Source of the DNA: Conchiformibius kuhniae DSM 17694
Lineage (GTDB): Bacteria > Pseudomonadota > Gammaproteobacteria > Burkholderiales > Neisseriaceae
Assembly: GCF_000428785.1 (NCBI RefSeq)
Contig: NZ_AUAP01000029.1
Location: 1-17,569 of the forward strand
DNA length: 17,569 nucleotides
Direction of reading: 5' to 3'
In this document: one piece after another, positions 7,085 through 14,085 of the stretch
Layout of the letters: every line of letters starts with the position of its first letter
Position numbering within the stretch: the first letter of the stretch is position 1
Notes under the pieces: model-generated
Told to the model about the DNA's origin: nothing
Databases searched by the model: none
The model's input: only the letters and a program-made list of their open reading frames with translations
Program-made: the position numbers and the translations under genes

Positions 7085-8050
7085 TCAAGGTGTGGTGGAA
7101 AATGTTTCGATGTGTTTGATTTCAAAGCATTGGTGGATTTTTTTGTTGCGGAAATCATCGGGTACGGACTGTTTGGACAGGTCGCGCACGGCAAAATCCT
7201 CCGTCAGTTCCGCCGACAGGCTGAAGCTGCGTAAGTTGTTGGAGAAAAACAGTGTTCCGTTGTTGGTCAGCAGCTTCATGCAGTCGCGCACCAGTGCGGC
7301 GTGGTCGCGCTGAATGTCCAAAATGTCTTGCATTTTTTTGCTGTTGGAAAAGCTGGGCGGGTCAAGCACAATCAGGTCGAATTGTTTTTTGGCGGCGATG
7401 GCTTGGCGCAGGTATTGGCGGACGTCGGCGCGAATGATTTGGTGTTGTGCGCCCGTGATGCCGTTCAGGGCGAAGTTGCGTTGCGCCCAATCAAGGTAGG
7501 TGTTGGACAAATCGACGGTTTCGCTGGATTGCGCCCCGCCTGTGGCGGCGTACACGCTGAAGCTGCCGGTGTAGGCAAACAGGTTGAGAAAGCGTTTGCC
7601 CTGTGCGATGTCGCCAACCCGTTGGCGGGTGTTGCGGTGGTCGAGGAACAGCCCCGTGTCCAGATATTTGTCGAGATTGACCCAAAATTTGCGCCCGTGT
7701 TCGCTGATGACGAAGTCGCTGCCGGTGCTGCCGGTTTTTTCGTATTGCTGTAAGCCTTTTTGCCGTGTTCTTTGTTTCAGGTGTATGTTTTCTTTGGGTA
7801 AACCGTAGACGAATTGCACGGCGGCAAGCACGTCTTCCAGCCAACGGCGGTAGTCGGACGGGGGCAGCAGCCAGCCGGTATCGTATTCCTGTAGGTGGAT
7901 ATGCTCGCCGTAAACATCGATGGCAAAAGGAAATTGCGGCACGTCGCGGTCGTAGGTGCGCCACGCTTCCAGATTCAGGCGTTTTGCCCATTTGAGGCGG
8001 TGCTTGAGGTTTTTGCCCAAGCGGTTCACAAAGGGGGAAAGGTCGGTCAT
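7085..8050 (-). CDS. rlmK: 23S rRNA methyltransferase, RlmK-type (RlmKL C-terminal half)
   Basis: This 321-aa class I SAM-dependent methyltransferase matches the C-terminal half of E. coli RlmKL, which makes m7G2069 in 23S rRNA. Shared blocks are VNRLGKNLKHRLKWAKR near the N-terminus, QEYDTG, WVNLDKYLDTGLFLDHR (123-139), SAM motif NLFAYTGSFS (156-165), the catalytic-type DPPSFSNS (230-237) and FSNNLRSF. The N-terminal RlmL half is absent, so K and L activities would be on separate genes here. The ATG at 8050 was chosen because it aligns with the domain start; the frame stays open upstream into alaS but without homology. It lies 50 bp after alaS in the same direction. Confidence 0.85.
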   Translation of the reverse strand: MTDLSPFVNRLGKNLKHRLKWAKRLNLEAWRTYDRDVPQFPFAIDVYGEHIHLQEYDTGWLLPPSDYRRWLEDVLAAVQFVYGLPKENIHLKQRTRQKGLQQYEKTGSTGSDFVISEHGRKFWVNLDKYLDTGLFLDHRNTRQRVGDIAQGKRFLNLFAYTGSFSVYAATGGAQSSETVDLSNTYLDWAQRNFALNGITGAQHQIIRADVRQYLRQAIAAKKQFDLIVLDPPSFSNSKKMQDILDIQRDHAALVRDCMKLLTNNGTLFFSNNLRSFSLSAELTEDFAVRDLSKQSVPDDFRNKKIHQCFEIKHIETFSTTP

Positions 8051-8069
8051 GGCGGTGTGTCCGATTGCG

Positions 8070-8093
8070 CCGCCCCGCCTTGGGGCGGGACGG
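8070..8093 (-). terminator. GC-rich hairpin between alaS and the methyltransferase gene
   Basis: On the minus strand CCGTCCCGCC / GGCGGGGCGG forms a 10-bp stem (one G-U pair) with a CCAA loop. No T-tract follows, so it may be an attenuating or mRNA-processing structure rather than a full terminator. Confidence 0.4.
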
Positions 8094-8100
8094 TTGTGCG

Positions 8101-11100
8101 TTACAGTTTGTCGGCAAGCCAAGTGTGGGCGTGGTGCAGCACTTCGGGCAGTTTCGCGGCATCGCTGCCGCCCGCCTGTGCCAAGTCGGGACGACCGCCG
8201 CCTTTGCCGCCCACCTGTTCCGCCGCCCATTTCACCAAGTCGCCCGCTTTCACCTGATTGGTCAAAGGCTTGGACACTCCCGCGCACAAGGATACTTTGC
8301 CCTCATTGACGGCGGCGAGCAAGACCACGGCGCGGTCGGATTGTCCGCACAAGTCGCTGACGATATTGCGTAAAGCGGCAGCGTCCGCGTCCATCTGCGC
8401 CGCCACCAGCAATGCGCCTTTCACTTCCTGCGCGTTTGCCAACAACTTCGCGCCTGCCTGTGCCGCCAATTCGCTTTTGGCGGCGGCGAGGGCTTTTTCA
8501 AGCTGCTTGGTGTGCGCCGCCTGCGCTTGGATTTTGGCGAACACGTCTTTTTCGGTTTGCGCCTTTACTTCGGCGATGATGGATTTAAGCAATTGTTCCT
8601 GCTGTTGAATCCGTGCAAACGCCGCTTCGCCGCACACCGCTTCCACACGGCGCACGCCCGCCGCGATGCCGCCTTCGCCGATGATTTTGAATACGCCGAT
8701 GTCGCCCGTCCGCGCCACATGTGTGCCGCCGCACAACTCGGTGGAAAAATCGTCCATTTTCACCACGCGCACAAATTCGCCGTATTTTTCGCCGAACAAC
8801 ATCATCGCGCCCGTTTTTTGCGCGTCTTCAAGGCGCATGGTTTCCACTTTCACGGGGACGTTTGCCATAATCGCGGCATTGACGCGGCGTTCCACTTCGG
8901 CGATTTCGTCCGCGCTGATGGGGGCGGGGTGGGAAATATCAAAACGGGTCAAATCTTTGTTTTGAAAAGAACCTTTTTGTTCAACATGGCTGCCCAACAC
9001 ATCGCGCAGGGCTTGGTGCATCAGGTGGGTAACGCTGTGGTTGCGGGTGGTGGCGGCTCGGACGCTTTCGTCCACTTGCGCGGACACTTTGTCGCCGATT
9101 TTCAGGCTGCCTGAAACGGCTGCGCCCAAATGTCCGTGTACCGCCGCCTTGATTTTTTGGGTGTCGCGCACGTCAAAACGCCCGTTTGCCGCAACAATCG
9201 TGCCGACATCGCCGACTTGTCCGCCGCTTTCCGCGTAGAACGGGGTTTGCGCCAGCACGATGATGCCGTTTTCGCCTTCGCGCAGTTCGTCCACCGCCGT
9301 GCCGTCCCGATACAGGGCAAGGATTTCGCTGTCGCAAGTGCGTTGTTCGTAGCCGCAAAATTCGGTGTCCGCGCCGTGATAGGCGACTTGCGCGTCCGCT
9401 TTGAAGTTTTGCGCGGCGCGGGCGCGGGCGCGTTGGGCTTCCATTTCGCGGTTAAAGCCGTCTTCGTCCAAATCAATGCCCAGTTCGCGTGCCATGTCGG
9501 CGGTGAGGTCGTAGGGGAAGCCGTAGGTGTCGTAGAGTTTGAACACGTGTTCGCCGTCTAAAATAGGTTTTTGCTTGTGGCTAAACTCTACTAACTGTGG
9601 AATAGCTTTTTCTAACGATTTAATGAAATTAGCACGTAGTTCTTCTAAATCTTCTTTTTCGCTGAATCCAGTTCCTGCACTTACTGCTGCGCCTACAGCA
9701 GCACCGGCTCTTACTGGAACTTTAACGCCAAAGAGATTTGCAACTAATGCCAAACCAGCTCCAACAGCCGCACCTTTTAAGCCATCTGAAAACACGCTTT
9801 TGTCAATTGCAATTTGATTTTGATTATTCTTGAAATATTGTTCGGCGTTTTTCCAATTTTCATAGTTAAATTTAAATGAATTAATTTTATCTGAATTAGG
9901 CTTGAATACTAATTCCCAAGAATTATTCGCTAATTTTACGGATGATGCGGACAAAATCTCATTGTGGAAAGGTTTGTCATAAACATATTGACACAAAAGA
10001 TTAAATTGTGTTTTTGATAATTCATCTTCAAACAATTTCAAACCAGTTTCCAAAGTCTGTCCGAAGCGCACTTCTTCGCCGCGCAGGGCTTCCATGATTT
10101 TGGTTTGCTGCTCTTTCAATTCGGGATAGGCATCGCCCATTTCGCGCACCAAATCGGGAACGAGTTTGTAGAAAAACGCTTGTTTTTGACCGAGTTTGTA
10201 ACCGTGCCGCACGGCGCGGCGGATGATGCGGCGCAACACATAGCCGCGCCCTTCGTTGGCGGGCAGCACGCCGTCTGCAATCAAAAAGGCGCAGGCGCGG
10301 ATGTGGTCGGCAATCACTTTCAGACTGGGAACGTCTTGGCTGAACGGCACGCCGGTTTCGCGGGCGGCGGCTTGGAGCAGGTTTTGAAACAAATCAATCT
10401 GATAATTGCTGTTCACATGCTGCATGACGGCGGCCATGCGTTCCAAGCCCATGCCGGTGTCCACGCTGGGTTTGGGAAGCGGGTGCATGGTGCCGTTTTC
10501 ATCGCGGTTGAACTGCATAAACACGCAGTTCCAAATTTCAATAAAACGGTCGCCGTCTTCTTCGGGGCTTCCGGGCGGGCCGCCCCAGATGTGGTCGCCG
10601 TGGTCGTAAAAAATTTCCGAGCAGGGCCCGCACGGGCCGGTGTCGCCCATTTGCCAGAAGTTGTCGGAGGCGTAACGGCCGCCTTTGTTGTCGCCGATGC
10701 GGATGATGCGGCTTTCAGGCAGCCCGATTTCATCGCGCCACACGGCGTAGGCTTCATCGTCTTCGGCGTAAACGGTGGCGAGCAGTTTGTCGGCGGGCAG
10801 GTTCAGCCACGCGGGGGAGGTGAGAAATTCCCAAGCGAATTTGATGGCGTCTTGTTTGAAATAGTCGCCGAAGCTGAAGTTGCCCATCATTTCAAAAAAG
10901 GTGTGGTGGCGGGCGGTGTAGCCGACGTTTTCCAAGTCGTTGTGTTTGCCGCCGGCGCGGACGCATTTTTGTGCGGTGGTGGCGCGGGTGTAGGGGCGTT
11001 GGTCAAAGCCGAGAAACACGTCTTTAAACTGGTTCATGCCGGCGTTGGTAAACAGCAGGGTGGGGTCGTCGTGCGGCACGAGCGGGGAGGAGCGGACGAT

Positions 11101-11160
11101 TTGGTGTCCTTTGGATTCAAAAAATTGCAGGAATTTTTGGCGCAGTTGGGAAGTGTTCAT
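8101..11160 (-). CDS. alaS: Alanyl-tRNA synthetase with a ~150-residue internal insertion
   Basis: AlaS charges tRNA-Ala with alanine and edits mischarged tRNA. The product is 1019 aa, against 876 in E. coli. The catalytic domain is intact (FFEMMGNFSFGDYF at 88-101, GMGLERM at 236-242), as are the editing site (HSVTH 708-712, CGGTH 810-814) and the C-terminal Gly-rich domain (GGKGGGRPD). The extra length is one in-frame block at about residues 381-531, between LKLFEDE and ILDGEHVFKLYDTYGFP, where normal enzymes have a linker of about seven residues. The block is AT-rich, unlike the rest of the gene. The ATG at 11160 follows an AAGGA ribosome site. As an essential gene that stays open through the insertion, it is very probably functional. 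Confidence 0.97.
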   Translation of the reverse strand: MNTSQLRQKFLQFFESKGHQIVRSSPLVPHDDPTLLFTNAGMNQFKDVFLGFDQRPYTRATTAQKCVRAGGKHNDLENVGYTARHHTFFEMMGNFSFGDYFKQDAIKFAWEFLTSPAWLNLPADKLLATVYAEDDEAYAVWRDEIGLPESRIIRIGDNKGGRYASDNFWQMGDTGPCGPCSEIFYDHGDHIWGGPPGSPEEDGDRFIEIWNCVFMQFNRDENGTMHPLPKPSVDTGMGLERMAAVMQHVNSNYQIDLFQNLLQAAARETGVPFSQDVPSLKVIADHIRACAFLIADGVLPANEGRGYVLRRIIRRAVRHGYKLGQKQAFFYKLVPDLVREMGDAYPELKEQQTKIMEALRGEEVRFGQTLETGLKLFEDELSKTQFNLLCQYVYDKPFHNEILSASSVKLANNSWELVFKPNSDKINSFKFNYENWKNAEQYFKNNQNQIAIDKSVFSDGLKGAAVGAGLALVANLFGVKVPVRAGAAVGAAVSAGTGFSEKEDLEELRANFIKSLEKAIPQLVEFSHKQKPILDGEHVFKLYDTYGFPYDLTADMARELGIDLDEDGFNREMEAQRARARAAQNFKADAQVAYHGADTEFCGYEQRTCDSEILALYRDGTAVDELREGENGIIVLAQTPFYAESGGQVGDVGTIVAANGRFDVRDTQKIKAAVHGHLGAAVSGSLKIGDKVSAQVDESVRAATTRNHSVTHLMHQALRDVLGSHVEQKGSFQNKDLTRFDISHPAPISADEIAEVERRVNAAIMANVPVKVETMRLEDAQKTGAMMLFGEKYGEFVRVVKMDDFSTELCGGTHVARTGDIGVFKIIGEGGIAAGVRRVEAVCGEAAFARIQQQEQLLKSIIAEVKAQTEKDVFAKIQAQAAHTKQLEKALAAAKSELAAQAGAKLLANAQEVKGALLVAAQMDADAAALRNIVSDLCGQSDRAVVLLAAVNEGKVSLCAGVSKPLTNQVKAGDLVKWAAEQVGGKGGGRPDLAQAGGSDAAKLPEVLHHAHTWLADKL
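9101..9115. repeat. DNA-uptake-like palindromic word inside alaS
   Basis: TTCAGGCTGCCTGAA reads AGGCTGCCTGAA on plus and AGGCAGCCTGAA on minus. These match uptake-sequence dialects described for Neisseriaceae outside the meningitidis group. It is translated as part of VSGSLK in the AlaS frame. Confidence 0.5.
9571..10020 (-). other. AT-rich in-frame insertion domain inside alaS
   Basis: This encodes AlaS residues 381-530, with no methionine in the block. It has three parts. The first is a polar segment (381-455) rich in Asn, Lys and Phe. The second is a glycine-zipper hydrophobic stretch (460-499) containing GLKGAAVGAGLALVANLFGV and then AGAAVGAAVSAGTGF. The third is a charged, probably helical segment (500-530). 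Base composition falls sharply: 9841-9900 has 14 G/C in 60 and 9961-10020 has 15 in 60. Codons (TTA, AAT, AAA, GAT) differ from the host genes. I recognise no family. Confidence 0.9.
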
Positions 11161-11408
11161 CTTGTTCCTTTTCGGCATGTGCCGTCCTGTGCGTTGAGGC
11201 AGATGGGGAAAACGCTGATGTGAAATAGGAAAACGTGCGGTGTGGCGCGGGTGGCGTCCGCATACGGGAATGGGTGGCGGTGCGGCTTGTTTGCTGCTGC
11301 CGTGTGTGCCGTGCAGCGTTTCCGTTTGCCCCAATCATAGCACAGCCGCCGTTTTTCAGGTATATTTCCATTTCTTTCATATGCACAAGGACGATAAGGA
11401 TTAGGCTG
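11161..11408. promoter_or_regulatory. Divergent intergenic region with predicted alaS promoter
   Basis: On the minus strand an extended -10, TGCTATGAT, has its TATGAT at 11339-11334, giving a leader of about 165 nt before alaS. No good -35 is seen. Toward the plus-strand membrane gene only a weak TATATT near 11362 is visible. The long alaS leader holds no gene I can support. Confidence 0.4.
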
Positions 11409-11801
11409 ATGTTGAGCAAACCCGAAGAAGTGATTATGGCGGTGTTGGCGGCGGTGTGGGTGGTTTTGACCTATTTTCTTGCCGGCTGGACGGGGGCGGC
11501 GGCGAAATACGTTTTGCTGATTACCGCGTTTAGCGGGGTGTGGGCGGTGCTGGCGTTTTTGTTGTGGAAAACGGGCTGGGCTGGGCGTTTGTGGCCGGTG
11601 TTGGCGGGCGGTTTGGTGGCGTGCTGGTGGCCGTTTTTGGATTGGTTTGCGGTGCGCGGGATTGTGTCGCAAAAGGGCGGGGCGTTGGTGGTGGCGGCGC
11701 CTTGGTATGCGTCTTGGGGGTTCAAGCTGCTGCTGTCGCTGGCGGTAACGGCGGCAGGGTATTGGCACAAATGGCGTTTGGCGCGAAAGGCGAAGTTTTA
11801 A
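11409..11801 (+). CDS. Small integral membrane protein, unknown function
   Basis: This 130-aa protein consists almost entirely of four predicted membrane segments, at about residues 8-28, 33-53, 60-80 and 104-124. It is rich in Trp and has a basic C-terminus (HKWRLARKAKF) that probably faces the cytoplasm. I recognise no family or function. The ATG at 11409 is preceded by AAGGATTAGG; the frame remains open upstream without a better start. It is divergent from alaS and ends just before a strong terminator, so it is a single-gene unit. Confidence 0.75.
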   Translation: MLSKPEEVIMAVLAAVWVVLTYFLAGWTGAAAKYVLLITAFSGVWAVLAFLLWKTGWAGRLWPVLAGGLVACWWPFLDWFAVRGIVSQKGGALVVAAPWYASWGFKLLLSLAVTAAGYWHKWRLARKAKF

Positions 11802-11807
11802 AAAACA

Positions 11808-11842
11808 AAAACACCGTCCGAAACATCGGGCGGTGTTTTTTT
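11808..11842 (+). terminator. Rho-independent terminator of the small membrane protein gene
   Basis: An 11-bp stem, AACACCGTCCG / CGGGCGGTGTT, with a short loop is followed by a run of T. It lies 8 bp after the stop codon. Downstream ppiB reads toward it from the other strand. Confidence 0.9.
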
Positions 11843-11880
11843 GTATTTTTGTTGGAAATCCGTGCAATGTAGAAAATCCC

Positions 11881-11970
11881 GTCATTTCCGCGCAGGCGGG
11901 AATCCAGTTTGAAATCAAACCAATGTTTGTGAAATCAGAGCATGGATTCCCGCCTGCGCGGGAATGACGG
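11881..11970. repeat. Core-only dRS3 pair
   Basis: Two dRS3-type palindromes, 11884-11903 (one mismatch) and 11946-11965 (perfect), lie in inverted order around about 40 bp of unique sequence. The GGCGTGTCATCAATT termini of the other copies are absent. It resembles the paired repeat arrays of Neisseria intergenic regions. Confidence 0.8.
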
Positions 11971-11989
11971 AATAGAGTGTTTTATCGGT

Positions 11990-12004
11990 TTCAGGCAGCC
12001 TGAA
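11990..12004. repeat. DNA-uptake-like palindrome at the ppiB 3' end
   Basis: TTCAGGCAGCCTGAA lies just past the ppiB stop codon and reads AGGCAGCCTGAA on plus and AGGCTGCCTGAA on minus. In transcripts it can fold as a stem, and uptake words near gene ends often double as terminators. No T-tract follows on the minus strand. Confidence 0.5.
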
Positions 12005-12006
12005 AT

Positions 12007-12498
12007 TTACACGATTTCGGCTTTGGTAATCACCACGGGTTCGACCGGCACATCATCGTGGTAGCCGTGCCGTTTGGTGGCGACTTGTTCGATGGCGTCC
12101 ACCACGTCGAAGCCTTCGACCACTTTGCCGAACACGGCGTAGCCCCAGCCCGGAATGCTCGGCTCGGTGTGGTTCAGGAAGGTGTTGTCTTTGGTGTTGA
12201 TGAAAAACTGGGCGGAGGCGCTGTGCGGGTTTTGGGTGCGTGCCATGGCAATGGTGTATTTGTCGTTGCTCAGGCCGTTTTGCGCTTCGTTTTCGATGGG
12301 CAGTCGGGTGGGTTTTTCGTTCATGTCGCTGTCCATGCCGCCGCCTTGAATCATGAAGTTTTTGATGACGCGGTGGAAGATGCAGCCGTCATAGTGTCCG
12401 TCTTTGACGTATTGTTCGAAATTGGCGGCGGTGAGCGGGGCTTTTTCGTGGTCGAGCTCCAAGGCAATGACGCCGAAGTTGGTGTGGAGTTTAATCAT
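12007..12498 (-). CDS. ppiB: Cyclophilin-type peptidyl-prolyl cis-trans isomerase B
   Basis: This 163-aa single-domain cyclophilin speeds isomerisation of X-Pro bonds during protein folding. With no signal peptide it should be cytoplasmic, like E. coli PpiB (164 aa). Active-site blocks are present: FHRVIKNFMIQGG (41-53, with Arg43, Phe48, Gln51), SASAQFFIN (93-101) and YAVFGKVVEG (120-129). The ATG at 12498 follows AAAGGA. It lies 50 bp after the M48 protease gene on the same strand and is probably co-transcribed with it. The stop codon is followed at once by the uptake-like palindrome and the dRS3 pair. Confidence 0.95.
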   Translation of the reverse strand: MIKLHTNFGVIALELDHEKAPLTAANFEQYVKDGHYDGCIFHRVIKNFMIQGGGMDSDMNEKPTRLPIENEAQNGLSNDKYTIAMARTQNPHSASAQFFINTKDNTFLNHTEPSIPGWGYAVFGKVVEGFDVVDAIEQVATKRHGYHDDVPVEPVVITKAEIV

Positions 12499-12548
12499 GG
12501 TGCTTTGTCCTTTGCGAATATAAGCAGGAAGTTGGGGTTGAAAAAATT

Positions 12549-13313
12549 TTACGGGGCGCGGTACAGGGGCAGTACGCGGGGCAGTTCGTTTTGCAGGTTG
12601 CGGATGCGGTCGTTGTGGGTGGGGTGGGTGGAGAGTATTTTGACGATGGTGTTGTTGTTGTCGCGCAGCCGATTCATTTTCTGCCACAGGCTGATGGCAG
12701 CTTGGGGGTGGTAGCCCGCTTGTGCCATCAGGCGCATGCCGCCGATGTCGGCTTCGTGTTCGGCGCTGCGGCTGAAGGGTTTGTCCACGCCCAAGTCCAC
12801 TGCCAAGCCCAAGCCGGTGTTGATGAGGTTGCCGTCTACGCCGGTGGCTGCCTGCAGCAGTCCGCCGCCGATGTGCGCCGCCAAGCCGATGCCGAAATTG
12901 CGGTTGCTTTCGTGTTTGGTGTGTTCGAGCAGGGCGTGGGTCATTTCGTGTCCGATGATGGCGGCGATTTCGTCGTCGTTCAGGTCGGGCTGTTCGACCA
13001 TGCCGGTGTACACTGCCATTTTGCCGCCGGGCATGGCCCATGCGTTGATTTCTTTGCTGCGGATGACGGTGAGTTCCCATTGGAAGGGCTGGCCGGTGCG
13101 GTTGGCGGCATCGGCGTGCGGCACCAAGCGGCGGAATACGGCATGAATGCGTTGTGCGGTGGGCGATTGGGTGTCGATTTGCCCTTTTTGTGCGGCGGCG
13201 GCAACGATGCTGCGGTATTCGCGGGCAGATTGCGAATTGAGTGAAGCGCTGTCGGTAACGGCGCAAGCGCACAGGCACAGTGTCAAAGCGGCGAGCAGGG
13301 CGGCTCGTTTCAT
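12549..13313 (-). CDS. M48-family zinc metalloprotease lipoprotein
   Basis: This 254-aa periplasmic protease is of the LoiP/YcaL-like branch of peptidase family M48, which is involved in envelope protein quality control. The signal peptide ends in a lipobox, LCAC, with acylated Cys17. Zinc ligands are visible as HEMTH (122-126) and Glu185 in SRSAEHEAD. A glycine-rich hydrophobic stretch (141-175) and a C-terminal THPTHNDRI motif are also typical. The ATG at 13313 has AAGGA seven bases upstream. No TPR extension as in BepA is present. The exact substrate is unknown. It is divergent from the META-rfaE-rfaD operon. Confidence 0.9.
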   Translation of the reverse strand: MKRAALLAALTLCLCACAVTDSASLNSQSAREYRSIVAAAAQKGQIDTQSPTAQRIHAVFRRLVPHADAANRTGQPFQWELTVIRSKEINAWAMPGGKMAVYTGMVEQPDLNDDEIAAIIGHEMTHALLEHTKHESNRNFGIGLAAHIGGGLLQAATGVDGNLINTGLGLAVDLGVDKPFSRSAEHEADIGGMRLMAQAGYHPQAAISLWQKMNRLRDNNNTIVKILSTHPTHNDRIRNLQNELPRVLPLYRAP

Positions 13314-13386
13314 CGAAATTCCTTATGGTGTTGCGGGGGTTCGGTTTGGCGGCGCACGGGGTTGCGCCCCGCCCGAACAAAAGCGG

Positions 13387-13416
13387 ATTCTACCACTGTA
13401 AACGGCGGGGTTTCAA
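13387..13416 (-). promoter_or_regulatory. Predicted promoter of the M48 protease-ppiB unit
   Basis: On the minus strand TTGAAA (13416-13411) and TAGAAT (13392-13387) are separated by 18 bp. The expected leader is about 65 nt and includes a GC-rich hairpin, GGCGCA/TGCGCC. Confidence 0.6.
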
Positions 13417-13477
13417 ACCGAAAAAGGCATTTTGACGCATGCGGCTGCCGACCGAAAAACCACACCCTTGACGGTCG

Positions 13478-13520
13478 GGCGTGCGCTTGCGGTTACAAAC
13501 GGCGGCAAAGCTGCTACCAT
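13478..13520 (+). promoter_or_regulatory. Possible promoter of the META-rfaE-rfaD operon
   Basis: TTACAA (13493-13498) and TACCAT (13515-13520) are 16 bp apart, with TGC just before the -10. A better -35-like TTGACG at 13478 lacks a partner at good spacing. The rest of 13421-13632 shows no gene. Confidence 0.3.
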
Positions 13521-13632
13521 ACCGCCACCACACCATCGGGCGCACTCATGCGCCGCACCGGCACGGGAAACGCGCCCCGCCCGATGTTCCCGCCGATACC
13601 GGCGTGGTTTGAACCGAAAAAAAGGAATATTG

Positions 13633-14085
13633 ATGAACACACCGATGACCCGCCGACACCGCCTGTTGCGTCTGCCGCTTGCCTTCTGCCTGATGTGCGC
13701 GGCAGCCTGCGCGGCCACAACCGCCCCATCTGCCGCCGCCCTGCACGGCGACTGGGTGCTGCTGACGGTGGACGGCACACCCGCCGACACGGCACACGCA
13801 CGGCTGTCGTTTGACGACCAAGCCCATTTCACGGCCACCGCCGGCTGCAACCGGATTTTCGGCAGCTACCGCACCGGCAACGGACGGCTGACCCTGCCGC
13901 CCGCCGCCTCCACCCTGCGCGCCTGCGATGAAGCCCTGATGGCGGCGGAAAACCGCCTGCACCGCGTGTTGGCAAACCTGAACAACGCCCCCTTCACCAT
14001 CACGCAAAACCGCCTGACCGTCCGCAACCGGCAAGGGCGCACCGTTCTCGAAGCCCGCCGCCTTCAAGCAGGAGAAACACCGTGA
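13633..14085 (+). CDS. META-domain (HslJ-like) exported protein
   Basis: This 150-aa protein has an N-terminal signal sequence, MTRRHRLLRLPLAFCLMCAA, and a single META domain (PF03724). The domain blocks are GDWVLLTVDGTP, FTATAGCNRIFGSY and LRACDEALMAAENRLHRVL. E. coli HslJ, the best-known relative, is a heat-inducible outer-membrane-associated protein linked to novobiocin resistance. Cys26 (AAAC) may be lipidated, but the lipobox is weak. ATG 13633 follows AAGGA. Its TGA overlaps the GTG start of rfaE (GTGA), which implies translational coupling to heptose synthesis. Confidence 0.85.
   Translation: MNTPMTRRHRLLRLPLAFCLMCAAACAATTAPSAAALHGDWVLLTVDGTPADTAHARLSFDDQAHFTATAGCNRIFGSYRTGNGRLTLPPAASTLRACDEALMAAENRLHRVLANLNNAPFTITQNRLTVRNRQGRTVLEARRLQAGETP

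Noticed and set aside
8051..8287. Upstream extension of the methyltransferase frame
   Set aside because: It overlaps the alaS 3' end and shows no homology; the RlmK-type domain starts at the ATG at 8050.
9571..10020. The alaS insertion as an intein or group I/II intron
   Set aside because: There are no intein splice-junction residues (no Cys/Ser at the start or His-Asn at the end), no endonuclease motifs, and the frame is open throughout. An intron would not be expected to keep frame.
11161..11334. Upstream extension of the alaS reading frame by 58 codons
   Set aside because: The extension has no similarity to AlaS, and the ATG at 11160 has a good ribosome site and the conserved MNTSQLRQKFL start. 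The extension also overlaps the predicted -10.
11881..11970. dRS3 palindromes as a CRISPR array
   Set aside because: Only two inverted, not direct, palindromic units occur with one spacer-like interval, and no cas genes are near.
12499..13380. Extended 457-codon minus-strand frame fused to ppiB
   Set aside because: The upstream part is the shadow of the M48 protease gene, which is clearly coded in another frame. ppiB has its own ribosome site at 12498.
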